Shown: positions 17,272-28,064, counted from the first letter of the stretch. The stretch: DNA of 55,783 bases from Gemmataceae bacterium (GCA_020847555.1 JADLBT010000509.1:1-55783), one strand, 5' to 3'. A program made the numbers and translations. Notes: generated by a model not told the origin, from the sequence alone.

Positions 17272-18036
17272 ATGAGCGCGACGGATCGCCTTCGCAGCGA
17301 ACTGGCCTTTCACGACGCGCAGGCGCGCGAACGGGCCGCCACCTTTGCCCGCGAGCCCGGGCGCCTCCGCTTCGACGACAATGCCTATCTCGATCACGAA
17401 ACGTGGATTCGCCCGGCGCTGGCTTGCCTCGGCGACGTCCGCGGGTTGCGGGTTCTCGATTACGGCTGCGGGCACGGCATGGCGGCGGTGGTGCTGGCCC
17501 GGCGCGGGGCACGGGTGATCGCATTCGACCTGTCGCACGGGTACATCGCGGAAGCGAGGGCGCGGGCTGCCGCCAACGGGGTGGACGTCCAGACGGTCCA
17601 GGCCGACGGCGAGCGGCTACCGTTCGCGGATGGCACCTTCGATCGTATCTGGGGGAACGCAGTGCTGCACCACCTCGACCTGAGACGGGCCGGGGCGGAG
17701 TTGCGGCGCGTGCTGGCGCCCGGCGGGGTGGCGGTGTTCTGCGAACCGTGGGGCGAGAACCCGGTGCTGAACTGGGTCCGCTGCGGCCTGACGTACCCGG
17801 ACAAGGACCGCACGCCGGACGAGCAGCCGTTGCGGCGGACCCATGTGCGGCTGCTCCGGCGGTTCTTCGCCCGCGTGGAGGTGCGCGGCTTTCAGCTGCT
17901 GTCGATGGCCCGGCGCGTGGTGCGGTCGCGGCGGATGGTGGCAGTCCTGGATGCGTTCGACGCGATGCTGCTGGAGCGGGTGCCGGCCCTGCAACAATTC
18001 TGCCGCTACGCGGTACTCACGCTGCGCCGGCAGTGA
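17272..18036 (+). CDS. Class I SAM-dependent methyltransferase
   Basis: 254 residues. Rossmann-fold methyltransferase: motif I is LRVLDYGCGHGMAAVVLA, the acidic motif II is VIAFDLSHGYI, and the VQADGERLPFADGTFDRI stretch is motif III-like with the HHLD post-motif of the UbiE/Methyltransf_11 group. Substrate unknown; a small molecule or lipid is more likely than DNA. An AGGAG site lies six bases before the ATG. The next gene (ComEA-like) starts 45 nt later, and a promoter-like TACAAT covers the end of this gene. Confidence 0.9.
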   Translation: MSATDRLRSELAFHDAQARERAATFAREPGRLRFDDNAYLDHETWIRPALACLGDVRGLRVLDYGCGHGMAAVVLARRGARVIAFDLSHGYIAEARARAAANGVDVQTVQADGERLPFADGTFDRIWGNAVLHHLDLRRAGAELRRVLAPGGVAVFCEPWGENPVLNWVRCGLTYPDKDRTPDEQPLRRTHVRLLRRFFARVEVRGFQLLSMARRVVRSRRMVAVLDAFDAMLLERVPALQQFCRYAVLTLRRQ

Positions 18037-18042
18037 TACAAT
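18037..18042 (+). promoter_or_regulatory. Candidate -10 box (TACAAT) for the ComEA-like gene
   Basis: TACAAT lies directly after the methyltransferase stop, 39 nt before the ComEA-like ATG. The hexamer 17 nt upstream (tactca) matches a -35 only weakly. Confidence 0.35.
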
Positions 18043-18081
18043 GATCAGGTTCGCAAGCGTGCCACATCAAGGACGTTCTTC

Positions 18082-18864
18082 ATGGACGCGGCACAGGAAC
18101 CGAACCCATCTTCCGGTTCGTCCACGGCGGTGACCGGCGCTACACTCGGTGTCCTTGCCGGGCGGCTGGAACTCCCTGCGCCACCGGCGGCCGTTGCAAC
18201 TCCGGAGATCCAGCAGCGGCCGGAGGAATCGACGTTGCTGACCGCCTGGCCGCCGGCGGCGCAGCTGGCGACCGGCATCCTGCTGGGAATCATCGGCACC
18301 AGCCTGGCGTTCCACTGGTTCGCGTCCACGCCCGGTGCTGCCCGGCCGGCCGACCTGGACCGCGCTTACCGGGTCGATTTGAACCGGGCCGGTCGGGCGG
18401 AGCTGCGTCAACTCCCCGGCATCGGGCCAAGGCTCGCCGAGCGCATCGAGGAGTACCGACACACTCACGGGCCGTTCCGCCGCGTCGAGGATCTGCGGAA
18501 AGTCCCGGGCATCGGACCGGGCGCCCTGGAGCGCGTGCGCGATCTGGTGTGTGTCGGGCCGGACGAGGCAGCGGGCGCGGAGGATCCGCCGCGCGTGGTC
18601 GCACCGACGAAGCAACGACCTGCGGCGAGCAAGAAGGAGTCGGCCCTTGCGGGGGTGGTGATCGACGTCAACCGGGCGCCGCTCGCGGACCTGCAGCGCT
18701 TGCCCGGAATCGGCCCCAAGCTGTCGCAGCGGATCGTTGATGAACGCGCGAGGCGGCCGTTCCGCACCGTCGAGGAGCTGCGACGCGTCCCTGGCATCGG
18801 GCCGAAGACGCTGGAGAGGTTGCGACCGTATGTCACGGCTGGGGGTGGAGCGGCAGAGATGTAG
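18082..18864 (+). CDS. Membrane-anchored ComEA-like double helix-hairpin-helix protein
   Basis: 260 residues. One membrane helix (about 61-80, LATGILLGIIGTSLAF) after a Pro/Ala-rich N-terminus, then two helix-hairpin-helix pairs (about 98-155 and 197-255): DLNRAGRAELRQLPGIGP, with VEDLRKVPGIGPGALERV, and a second VNRAPLADLQRLPGIGP, with VEELRRVPGIGPKTLERL. This is the non-specific DNA-binding fold of ComEA, the DNA receptor of natural transformation. Two tandem copies is unusual; ComEA normally has one. No other competence genes are in the window, so a role in DNA uptake is inference. AAGGA precedes the ATG. Confidence 0.88.
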   Translation: MDAAQEPNPSSGSSTAVTGATLGVLAGRLELPAPPAAVATPEIQQRPEESTLLTAWPPAAQLATGILLGIIGTSLAFHWFASTPGAARPADLDRAYRVDLNRAGRAELRQLPGIGPRLAERIEEYRHTHGPFRRVEDLRKVPGIGPGALERVRDLVCVGPDEAAGAEDPPRVVAPTKQRPAASKKESALAGVVIDVNRAPLADLQRLPGIGPKLSQRIVDERARRPFRTVEELRRVPGIGPKTLERLRPYVTAGGGAAEM

Positions 18865-18865
18865 A

Positions 18866-18981
18866 CCGAGGCCGCGCCCCCTCTTGTCTTGAGCCCCGGA
18901 GGGGCGGTCGTCGTTAGCCAGGGGTGTCAACCCCTGGGGCCGAGGTCGCGCCCCCTCTTGTCTTGAGCCCCGGAGGGGCGG
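18866..18981. repeat. Left REP-like cluster: 42-bp direct repeats around a hairpin
   Basis: Direct repeats 18866-18907 and 18940-18981 begin ccgagg[c/t]cgcgcc and end gccccggaggggcgg; one mismatch. Between them is a hairpin with an 8-bp stem (18918-18925 with 18930-18937) and a 4-nt loop. Confidence 0.85.
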
Positions 18982-19003
18982 CACTCCCAGCGAGGATCCA
19001 TCC

Positions 19004-19456
19004 ATGCCCCAATCCTTCGCCTGCCTACACCTCCACCTGGTGTTCAGCACGAAAAACCGTTCGCCCTTCCTGACCGAGGGGCTCCAGCCGCGCCTGTACG
19101 AGTATGTCGGCGGCATTCTCCGCACTCACAAGAGTTGTCTGGTGGCCGCGGGAGGGATGCCCGACCATGTCCACCTCTTGGTTGATTTGAGCCGAGAGTT
19201 GGCAGTCGCGGATGCCCTTCGCCTGATCAAGAGCAACTCCTCAAAGTGGATTCACGAGACCTTCCCGGACCTGCACGCCTTCGCCTGGCAGACCGGCTAC
19301 GGCGCCTTCGCGGTCAGTTACTCGAACCTGGACAACGTCAAGCAATACCTCGCAACCCAGGCGGAACATCATCGTAAGATGGTCTTTCAGGACGAGTTCC
19401 GCGCGTTCTTGAAACGGCATGACATCGAATACGACGAGCGGTATGTGTGGGAGTAG
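19004..19456 (+). CDS. IS200-like Y1 transposase of the REP-associated (RAYT) type
   Basis: 150 residues. Single-tyrosine HUH endonuclease of the Y1 transposase family, which cuts and joins single-stranded DNA at short hairpins. The metal-binding pair is His55-Val-His57 in GGMPDHVHLLV; the nucleophile is Tyr115 in NVKQYLATQAEHH; a WQTGYGAFAVS block precedes it. The length and SKNRSPFL-like N-terminus fit either IS200 TnpA or the RAYT group. The RAYT call rests on the flanking repeats described above. A GAGGA site lies eight bases before the ATG. No TnpB-like partner is present. It lies between the ComEA-like gene and uvrB. Confidence 0.9.
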   Translation: MPQSFACLHLHLVFSTKNRSPFLTEGLQPRLYEYVGGILRTHKSCLVAAGGMPDHVHLLVDLSRELAVADALRLIKSNSSKWIHETFPDLHAFAWQTGYGAFAVSYSNLDNVKQYLATQAEHHRKMVFQDEFRAFLKRHDIEYDERYVWE

Positions 19457-19483
19457 TGGGGGTCGGCGCTCGGGGCGATTCGT

Positions 19484-19531
19484 CCCAGGGGTTGACACCC
19501 CTGGCTAACGACGACCGCCCCTTTGGGGCTC
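19484..19531. repeat. Right REP-like repeat, inverted copy of the left one
   Basis: 48 nt that match the reverse complement of 18891-18938 at 46 positions; the two differences are where left has ccgg-type cc and right has tt in the gcccctttggggc segment. It carries the caggggttgacacccctgg hairpin. Confidence 0.85.
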
Positions 19532-19604
19532 AACACCACCCACTCGACACAACTGACCAGTCAGCCGTTCGGCAGGATCCATACCCCGGCATACGGAGAG
19601 CGCG

Positions 19605-21626
<2,022 letters not shown>

Positions 21627-21648
21627 CCCACGGGACGCTACCCGTGGG
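21627..21648. repeat. Family B palindrome after uvrB
   Basis: cccacggg (21627-21634) and cccgtggg (21641-21648) pair perfectly with a 6-nt loop; three T's follow. It starts one base after the uvrB stop. Confidence 0.8.
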
Positions 21649-21723
21649 CTTTCCCCGCCGCGATGCTACACTACCTCACAATCTCTGACGCGCGAAACCC
21701 CGTTCCCGCTCGTGAGGACGACC

Positions 21724-22005
21724 ATGCGTGCCGTGAGCCTCTCCCTCGCCGTCGTGCTGGCGACCCTCGCCCCGCAGGCGCCGACCCTGCGCGCCCAGCC
21801 GAAGGGTCCGCCCGACAACGTCGGCGTTGTCCCCGTCGGCGCCGACGGCCAACCGCTCAATCTCGGCTTTGAAACCGGCGACCTGCGCCACTGGCGGGCC
21901 GACGGCGAGGCGTTCCGCGGCCAGCCGATCAAGGGCGACACGGTGAGCCGTCGCCGCCCCGACATGAACAGCGCGCACGCCGGCAGCTACTGGGCCGGGA
22001 CGTAG
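21724..22005 (+). pseudogene. N-terminal fragment of the haem-binding protein, cut by an in-frame TAG
   Basis: 93 residues: a signal peptide (hydrophobic 5-22, LRAQPKG after it) and a start of the beta domain ending HAGSYWAGT, then TAG at 22003-22005. The next gene continues in the same frame three bases later. The family form, as I recall it, has a Tyr at this place (TAC/TAT to TAG is one change), so the fragment and the next entry were most likely one gene. ATG 21724 is seven bases after a GAGG site. Confidence 0.75.
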
Positions 22006-22008
22006 GAG

Positions 22009-25000
22009 ATGAAGGGCGACGCGCCCCAGGGGACGCTCACCTCCGCCCCGTTCAAGGTCACCCACCCGTGGGCCAGCTTCCTCGTCGGCGGCGGCAACCA
22101 CCCAACCACCCGCGTCGAACTGGTCCGCCGCGACAGCGGGCAGGTCTTTTACCGCGCCTCCGGCGAGAACGCCGAGACCATGCGCCGCGTCGTGGTGGAC
22201 GTGCGGGCGCTTGTCGGGCAGGAGATCTTCGTCCGGCTCGTTGACAGGCACAGCGGGCACTGGGGCCACGTCAACTTCGACGACTTCCGCTTCCACCGCA
22301 CCAAGCCCAGCTTCCTGGCCCGCCCGACCCAGGCGAGCCCGGACGTCTACCCCCACGCCGGGCTGAAGCCCGAGGACGCGGCCCGGGCGATGAAGGTGCC
22401 GCCCGGCTTCTCAGTCACTCTCTGCGCCGCCGAGCCGGACGTGCGGCAGCCGATCGCGATGGCGCTCGACGACCGCGGGCGGCTCTGGATCGCGGAGGCG
22501 TACTCGTACCCAGTCCGGCGCAAGGACAGCGAAGCGAAGGACCGCATCCTGATCTTCGAGGACGCCGACGGCGACGGCAGGTTCGAGAAGCGCACCGTCT
22601 TCCACGAGGGGCTGAACCTCGTCAGCGGGCTGGAGGTCGGCTTCGGCGGCGTGTGGGTCGGCGCCGCCCCGTACCTGCTATTCATCCCGGAGAAGGACGG
22701 CAAGGCGGCCGGCAAGCCCGAGATCGTCCTCGACGGCTGGGGCTACCAGGACACGCACGAGACGCTCAACGCCTTCATCTGGGGGCCGGACGGGTGGCTG
22801 TACGGCTGCCACGGCGTCTTCACCCACTCGAAGGTCGGCAAACCGGGCACGCCGGACGATCAGCGGGCGCGGATCAACGCCGGTATCTGGCGCTACCACC
22901 CGACGAAGAAGGTGTTCGAGGTGTTCGCCGAGGGGACGAGCAACCCGTGGGGCGTGGACTTCAACGACCACGGCCACGCCTTCTGTACCGCGTGCGTCGT
23001 GCCGCACCTGTTCCACGTCGTCCAGGGGGCACGCTACCACCGCCAGGCCGGCCAGCACTTCAACTCGCACACCTACGACGACATCAAAACGATCGCCGAC
23101 CACCTGCACTGGGCCGGCGCGTCGCCGTGGGCCGGCAACAATCGGTCCGATAGTTCCGGCGGCGGCCACGCCCACTGCGGCGCGATGATCTACCTCGGCG
23201 GCGCCTGGCCGGAGCAGTACCGCGGGCAGATCTTCATGAACAACATTCACGGCCAGCGCGCCAACGTGGACATCCTGCGGCCGAAGGGCTCCGGCTACGT
23301 CGGCCTGCACGGCCCCGACTTCCTGCTCACCCAGGACCGCTGGTCGCAGATGCTCAATTTCCGCTACGGCCCGGACGGGCAGGTCTACGTCATCGACTGG
23401 TACGATCGCCAGGCGTGCCACACCCGCAACCCCAGGGACCACGACCGCGGCAACGGCCGTATCTTCAAGATCAGTTACAAGCAGCCGAGACCTGCGCCGG
23501 TCGATCTGCAAAAGCTCTCCAGCCGCGAACTGGTCGAGCTGCAGCTGCACGCGAACGACTGGTACGTCCGCCACGCCCGCCGCGTCCTTCAGGAACGCGG
23601 GCCAAACGCCGAGGTCCATCGGGAACTGGCGAAGATCGCCTTCGAGCACCCCGACGAGACACGGCGGTTGCGCGGCCTGTGGGCGCTGCACGTTACCGGC
23701 GGGCTGACCGAGGAACTGACGCAGAAGGCGCTCGCCAGCGACCGCCCGGCGATTCGCGGGTGGGCGGTGCAGCTGGCCCTGGAGGATCGCAAGCCGTCGC
23801 CAACGACGCTCGCCCGGTTCGCCGAGATGGCCCACAGGGACGAGTCGCAGGTGGTGCGCCTTTACCTGGCGTCGGGGCTACAGCGGCTGCCCGCCGCCCA
23901 GCGCTGGGGCATCCTGGCGGGGCTGCTGTCGCACCCGGAGGACGCGCGCGACCACAACCTGCCGCTGCTGTACTGGTACGCGGCCGAGCCGCTCGGTGCG
24001 CAGGAGCCGGTGAAGGCGTTGCCCCTCGCCGCCGGCTCGCAGGTGCCGCTGCTGGTCGGCTACATGGCCCGCCGTGTCGCGGCGCTCGACACGCCCGAGG
24101 CACTCGACGCGGTGGTCGGCGCGGCGGCTGGCAGCAAGGACTCCGGCCGGCGTCTGACCATCCTGCGCGGCCTGGGCGACGCCCTCAAGGGTCGGCGGCA
24201 GGTCGCGATGCCGGCCTCCTGGTCGAGGACGTTCCGCGTCCTCGCCGCGGACCCCAGCAACGAGGTGCGATCGCTCGCGAGCGGCCTGGCGGTGACGTTC
24301 GGCGACCCGCAGGTATTCGCGACGATGCGCCAGCTGGTGACGGACCGCAAGGCCGCCGCGGCCGCCCGGCAGACCGCCCTGATGGCGCTGCTGCAGGCGC
24401 GCGACCGCGACCTGGCCCCGGCCCTGCACGCCCTTCTCGCCGATCCCGCCCTGCGCCGCCCGGCGCTCCGCGGGCTGGCCGCCTACGACCACGCGGAAAC
24501 GCCGAAGGTCATCCTCGCCGCCTACCCGAAGTTCAGCCTGGAGGAGAAGCGTGACGCCCTGAACACGCTCGCCGCGCGCCCCGCCTACGCCGATGCGCTT
24601 CTGAAGGCGGTCGGCGCGAAGCGGGTCGCGGTCGCGGAGGTGTCGGCCGACCTGATCCGCCAGCTGCGCAACCTCAACAGCCCGGACATCAACCGGCAGA
24701 TCGGCGAGGTGTGGGGGACGGTGCGCGAGACCGCCCAGGACAAGGCGAAACTGATCGCACGCTACAAGAAGCTCCTGGCCAACCCGAAGCTGCCGGCGCC
24801 CGACCCGGCGGCCGGGCGCGTGGTGTTCGCGAAGACGTGCCAGCAGTGTCACACCCTGTTCGGCGTCGGCGGCAAGATCGGCCCGGATATCACCGGGTCG
24901 AACCGCCCCGACCTCGATTACCTGCTGTCGAACATCCTCGATCCCAGCGCCGTCGTCGCGAAGGAGTACACGAGCACGACCGTCACCACCAAGGACGGGC

Positions 25001-25749
25001 GCGTCCTGAGCGGGCTCGTGCGCCCCGAGGGGAAGCGGGCCGTGGTGGTGGTGACGGCGAATGAAACCGTCACCCTGCCGCGCGACGAGATCGACACCCT
25101 CAAGCCGACCGACCAGTCGATGATGCCGGACGACCTGCTGGCGCCGCTGAAGGACGACGAGGTGCGGGCGCTGGTGGCGTACCTGGCGAGCCCGGGCCAG
25201 GTACCGCGGCTGGCGACTGCGGACAACGCCAGGGACTTCTTCAGCGGCCGCGATCTGGCCGGGTGGGAGGGCGATCCGGCGGCGTGGAAGGTCGAAAACG
25301 GCGAGTTGGTCGGCCGCACGACCGGCAAGCGCGCCGAGTCGCTGCGCAGCCAGATGCTCGTGAGCGACTTCCGGCTGACGTTCCAGTTCAAGCTGGCGCC
25401 CGGTGCGACGGCGAGCGTCCTGTTCCGGGGCGAGGGTCTGCCGGACGGCGGGGTGAAGGGCTACCGGATCGGGCTGGGCAACGGCGCCTGGGGCAGGCTG
25501 GAAGAGGTCGAGGGCCGTGGCGCGCTGACGACGAAGGGAGGCGTGCCGGCGCTTCGGGAGGGCGACTGGAACCGCTACGAGGTGAGCGCGACGGGCGGCC
25601 GCATTCGTGTCTCGGTCAACGGCGTGCCGTGGGTGGAGGCGGCCGACCCGGACGGCGCCCGCCGGGGGATCATCGCCCTGCAACTCCCGGCCGGCGCTCC
25701 GGGCGAGGTACGCTTCAAGGAATTGCGGCTGGAACTGACCCCGCGCTGA
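22009..25749 (+). CDS. Pirellula/Verrucomicrobium-type membrane-bound dehydrogenase-like protein with c-type haem and DUF1080, lacking its N-terminus
   Basis: 1246 residues in this part. Order of domains: rest of an N-terminal beta domain (1-105), a beta-propeller sugar-dehydrogenase-like region (about 120-490, with PPGFSVTLCAAEPDV, then DDRGRLWIAEAYSYP), HEAT-like helical repeats (about 500-930), a haem-binding domain (CQQCH, 944-948) and a C-terminal DUF1080 jelly-roll domain (about 1075-1246, SGRDLAGWEGDP). Family members are exported proteins thought to oxidise sugars and pass electrons. The signal peptide is in the fragment upstream, so if the stop is real this part would stay in the cytosol without haem. 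The ATG at 22009 has no ribosome site at useful distance. Confidence 0.85.
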   Translation: MKGDAPQGTLTSAPFKVTHPWASFLVGGGNHPTTRVELVRRDSGQVFYRASGENAETMRRVVVDVRALVGQEIFVRLVDRHSGHWGHVNFDDFRFHRTKPSFLARPTQASPDVYPHAGLKPEDAARAMKVPPGFSVTLCAAEPDVRQPIAMALDDRGRLWIAEAYSYPVRRKDSEAKDRILIFEDADGDGRFEKRTVFHEGLNLVSGLEVGFGGVWVGAAPYLLFIPEKDGKAAGKPEIVLDGWGYQDTHETLNAFIWGPDGWLYGCHGVFTHSKVGKPGTPDDQRARINAGIWRYHPTKKVFEVFAEGTSNPWGVDFNDHGHAFCTACVVPHLFHVVQGARYHRQAGQHFNSHTYDDIKTIADHLHWAGASPWAGNNRSDSSGGGHAHCGAMIYLGGAWPEQYRGQIFMNNIHGQRANVDILRPKGSGYVGLHGPDFLLTQDRWSQMLNFRYGPDGQVYVIDWYDRQACHTRNPRDHDRGNGRIFKISYKQPRPAPVDLQKLSSRELVELQLHANDWYVRHARRVLQERGPNAEVHRELAKIAFEHPDETRRLRGLWALHVTGGLTEELTQKALASDRPAIRGWAVQLALEDRKPSPTTLARFAEMAHRDESQVVRLYLASGLQRLPAAQRWGILAGLLSHPEDARDHNLPLLYWYAAEPLGAQEPVKALPLAAGSQVPLLVGYMARRVAALDTPEALDAVVGAAAGSKDSGRRLTILRGLGDALKGRRQVAMPASWSRTFRVLAADPSNEVRSLASGLAVTFGDPQVFATMRQLVTDRKAAAAARQTALMALLQARDRDLAPALHALLADPALRRPALRGLAAYDHAETPKVILAAYPKFSLEEKRDALNTLAARPAYADALLKAVGAKRVAVAEVSADLIRQLRNLNSPDINRQIGEVWGTVRETAQDKAKLIARYKKLLANPKLPAPDPAAGRVVFAKTCQQCHTLFGVGGKIGPDITGSNRPDLDYLLSNILDPSAVVAKEYTSTTVTTKDGRVLSGLVRPEGKRAVVVVTANETVTLPRDEIDTLKPTDQSMMPDDLLAPLKDDEVRALVAYLASPGQVPRLATADNARDFFSGRDLAGWEGDPAAWKVENGELVGRTTGKRAESLRSQMLVSDFRLTFQFKLAPGATASVLFRGEGLPDGGVKGYRIGLGNGAWGRLEEVEGRGALTTKGGVPALREGDWNRYEVSATGGRIRVSVNGVPWVEAADPDGARRGIIALQLPAGAPGEVRFKELRLELTPR

Positions 25750-25794
25750 GTGTGAAGCGCGCTGCGCTCAGGCGCCGCGCGTGATTGCTGACCC

Positions 25795-25855
25795 ACCAGC
25801 CCGGAACGCCAGCGACGGGCGCCGGCAGAACCCGGCGCTGGCGCTCCGGGCTGGT
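25795..25855. repeat. Intergenic palindrome, family A copy 4
   Basis: Arms 25795-25814 and 25836-25855 pair over 20 bp with one mismatch (accagcccggaacgccagcg). It lies between the convergent haem-protein and kinase genes. Confidence 0.85.
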
Positions 25856-25880
25856 GCGAGCGCCAGCGCCGGGCCGCGCC

Positions 25881-27122
25881 TCAGCGCGCGAACAGCAGAA
25901 TCAGGTTGCTCAGCAAGCTCAGCGCCAGCACCCCGCCGCCGACGTACACCCACAGGATCGGCACCATCTCCTGCTCGTCGTCCTCGTCGTCCTCGTCCTC
26001 TTCCTCCTCGTCGCGCTCCGCCTGGCCCTTCGCCAGCCCCGCGAGCATCTCCACGTCCATGCGCTGGCGAGCCAGCCGCGGCGGCTCGTCGTTCAGGAGG
26101 CATTCGAGGTCGATGATCGCGTCGGCCGGCATCTGGTAGCGGTCCTTGCGACCCTTGGCCATCATGAACTCGACCACCTCGCCGAGCCCGGCCGACAGCT
26201 TCGGGTTGAGGTGGTCGGGCGGCGTCAGCGGGGTGTACAGGTGGGCGTCGAGGATGTCGTCGCGCTTCTTCCCCTCGAATGGCGGCCGGCCGGTCACCAT
26301 GTGGTACAGCGTCGCGCCGAGGGCGTAGATGTCGGCCCGGATGTCGATGTCGGTCCGGCCCTCGACCTGCTCCGGGGCCATGTAGTGCGGGGTGCCGACC
26401 GCCAGTCCCTTCTCGACCCGGGCGGCGGCCCGGTCGGCCGTCTCGCGGGCCAGACCCAGGTCCGCCAGCTTGGCGACGCCGTCCGCGGTCAGGATGATGT
26501 TCCCCGGCTTGACGTCCCGGTGGATCAGCCCGCGGCGGTGCGCCTCGCGCAGCGCCTGGGCCACCTGGACAACCACATCGAGCCCCTCACGCTCGGTGAA
26601 GACGCGCCCGCGGTCGAGTTCCTCCTTGACCGTCGGCCCCTCGACGTACTCCATGACGAAGTAGTGGGCTCCGCCGGCGGCGCCGACGTCGATCGCTTGC
26701 ACGACGTTGTTACTGGAGAACTTCGCCGCCAGATGCGCCTCGCGCTGGAAGCGGAGGATGAAGTCGCGGTTGGCGGCCAGGCGCGCGCTGAGCATCTTGA
26801 CCGCCACCAGCCGGTCCATGCTGACCTGGCGGGCCTTGTAGACGGTTCCCATCGCCCCCTGGCCGAGCCGCTCCAGCAGCTGATAGCCGGGGATCTGCTC
26901 AGCCAGCAGGGCGGCGAGTTCCTGCTTCGCCCGGCGGGCCTGGGTGGCCGTCAGGAACCCGCCCTTGACCAGACGGACGAGCAACCCGTCGGCCCCGCCC
27001 TCGCCTCCGCGGCACTGCTGGAACTCGTCGCGCGTCAGCAGCCCGCGCGTCACCAGGGCCTGACCCAACCGCTCCTCGTCGGGCGTCGTCGCGGCCGGTT
27101 CGGGTTTGCTCGTCGTCGCCAT
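25881..27122 (-). CDS. Membrane-anchored Ser/Thr protein kinase
   Basis: 413 residues. Hanks-type kinase: glycine loop LGQGAMGTVYKA, catalytic lysine Lys109 (VAVKML), HRDVKPGNIIL with Asp203, DLGLAR and MAPEQVEG. Residues 15-75 hold a short module also present in the second kinase of this window (LGQALVTRGLLT). The end is an acidic run (RDEEEEDEDDEDDEQEM) followed by one membrane helix at the very C-terminus (about 388-411), so the kinase is tail-anchored and cytosolic with no sensor domain outside. The ATG at 27122 fits the start of the module; the open frame further up is unlikely. It follows the metallophosphoesterase gene by 77 nt. Substrate unknown. Confidence 0.93.
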   Translation of the reverse strand: MATTSKPEPAATTPDEERLGQALVTRGLLTRDEFQQCRGGEGGADGLLVRLVKGGFLTATQARRAKQELAALLAEQIPGYQLLERLGQGAMGTVYKARQVSMDRLVAVKMLSARLAANRDFILRFQREAHLAAKFSSNNVVQAIDVGAAGGAHYFVMEYVEGPTVKEELDRGRVFTEREGLDVVVQVAQALREAHRRGLIHRDVKPGNIILTADGVAKLADLGLARETADRAAARVEKGLAVGTPHYMAPEQVEGRTDIDIRADIYALGATLYHMVTGRPPFEGKKRDDILDAHLYTPLTPPDHLNPKLSAGLGEVVEFMMAKGRKDRYQMPADAIIDLECLLNDEPPRLARQRMDVEMLAGLAKGQAERDEEEEDEDDEDDEQEMVPILWVYVGGGVLALSLLSNLILLFAR

Positions 27123-27199
27123 TGATGACCTGCCTGGAAGGGGAAAAGGACTGCCCCGGACGGGCGGCGGCGCAAGGCTCTGCGGCTGCTGCCGGGCGC

Positions 27200-27946
27200 T
27201 CAGCGCCCGGTACGCAGCCGATCGCCGAGAAATCGGTCCAGGTCCGGGATGGCGTAAATCTTCTGGGCAGTCGCATCGCAATCGTACTCGACCCTGCGGA
27301 AGCGGACCGTCTTGCCGTCGAACAGAACATAGCAGGCGCGCCGGTCGCCGTCGCGCGGCTGGCCGACCGACCCGACGTTGCACAGCGTCTTGCGCCCGTC
27401 CAGCTCATAGGTGTGGTCGATCTCGTCGGGACTGTAGAAGGCGTGGGGCTCCGTGAAGACGCCCGGGACGTGGGTGTGTCCGACGAAGCAGTAGCGCTTG
27501 ATCAGCCCGAAGATGCGGTCCATCTTGCGCTGGTTGTAAACATCCTCGGGAAAGACGTACTCGTGCAGCGGGTTGGCGGGCGAGCCGTGGACGAGTTGCA
27601 CGTCGCCGATGCGGTGCGTCGTCGGCAACTCGGACAGGAACTCCCATCGGCGGTCGGCGGCCTGGCGATTGCGGACCGGGGCGTCGATCTGGTCTCGCGT
27701 CCAGTACGTGGCCCGCTCGGCCGTCGGATTGAAGTCCTTCGGGTCGAACAGGGCGGCCTGGTCGTGGTTGCCGAGGATGGTAATGGCGAACCCCATCGCC
27801 TGCTCCAGGCACTCGCGTGGGTTGGGGCCGTACCCGACCACGTCGCCCAGGCAGTAGTACATATCGACCCCCTGGGCGGCGGTATCCTTGAGGACCGCCT
27901 GCAAGGCTTCGAGGTTGCTGTGGATATCGCTGAGAATCGCGATCAT
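27200..27946 (-). CDS. Calcineurin-like metallophosphoesterase
   Basis: 248 residues. Two-metal phosphoesterase of the YfcE/PrpE-like type. Motifs: DIHSN (Asp7, His9), GDVVGYGPNP (Asp35), GNHD (Asn60-His61), LVHGSP (His120) and GHTHV (157-159). These enzymes act on phosphodiesters or phosphomonoesters or phosphoproteins; the order of loops with GYGPNP is common in planctomycetes. Located just upstream of the Ser/Thr kinase gene in the same direction, so an opposing phosphatase is possible but not shown. A TATAAT box lies 47 nt upstream. Confidence 0.93.
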   Translation of the reverse strand: MIAILSDIHSNLEALQAVLKDTAAQGVDMYYCLGDVVGYGPNPRECLEQAMGFAITILGNHDQAALFDPKDFNPTAERATYWTRDQIDAPVRNRQAADRRWEFLSELPTTHRIGDVQLVHGSPANPLHEYVFPEDVYNQRKMDRIFGLIKRYCFVGHTHVPGVFTEPHAFYSPDEIDHTYELDGRKTLCNVGSVGQPRDGDRRACYVLFDGKTVRFRRVEYDCDATAQKIYAIPDLDRFLGDRLRTGR

Positions 27947-27992
27947 AAACGCCCCACGCGGGTACGGATGGGCCGGTGCGCCTCAACGACGC

Positions 27993-27998
27993 ATTATA
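27993..27998 (-). promoter_or_regulatory. Promoter -10 box (TATAAT) for the metallophosphoesterase gene
   Basis: Read on the minus strand, TATAAT at 27998-27993 is a perfect consensus. The hexamer 17 nt upstream is TTCGAT, matching TTGACA only in its first two positions. The start would be about 40 nt before the ATG. Confidence 0.5.
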
Positions 27999-28064
27999 GC
28001 CCGGCGCGGGGTGAAATCGAAGTGAAAGTGCGGTGAGTGGTGTGTTCCTGCTGGCGCCGCGTGG

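Larger units (their letters stand above)
18866..19531. mobile_element. RAYT-type transposase with flanking REP-like repeats
   Basis: The transposase gene (19004-19456) lies between a left 48-nt sequence (18891-18938) and its inverted copy (19484-19531), 46 of 48 bases identical. Each carries a ccaggggt/acccctgg hairpin (left copy 18918-18937). On the left the 42-nt unit at 18866-18907 recurs directly at 18940-18981 with one change. This is the arrangement expected of a REP-associated tyrosine transposase with its own REP/BIME elements; whether it is active is not shown. Confidence 0.75.
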
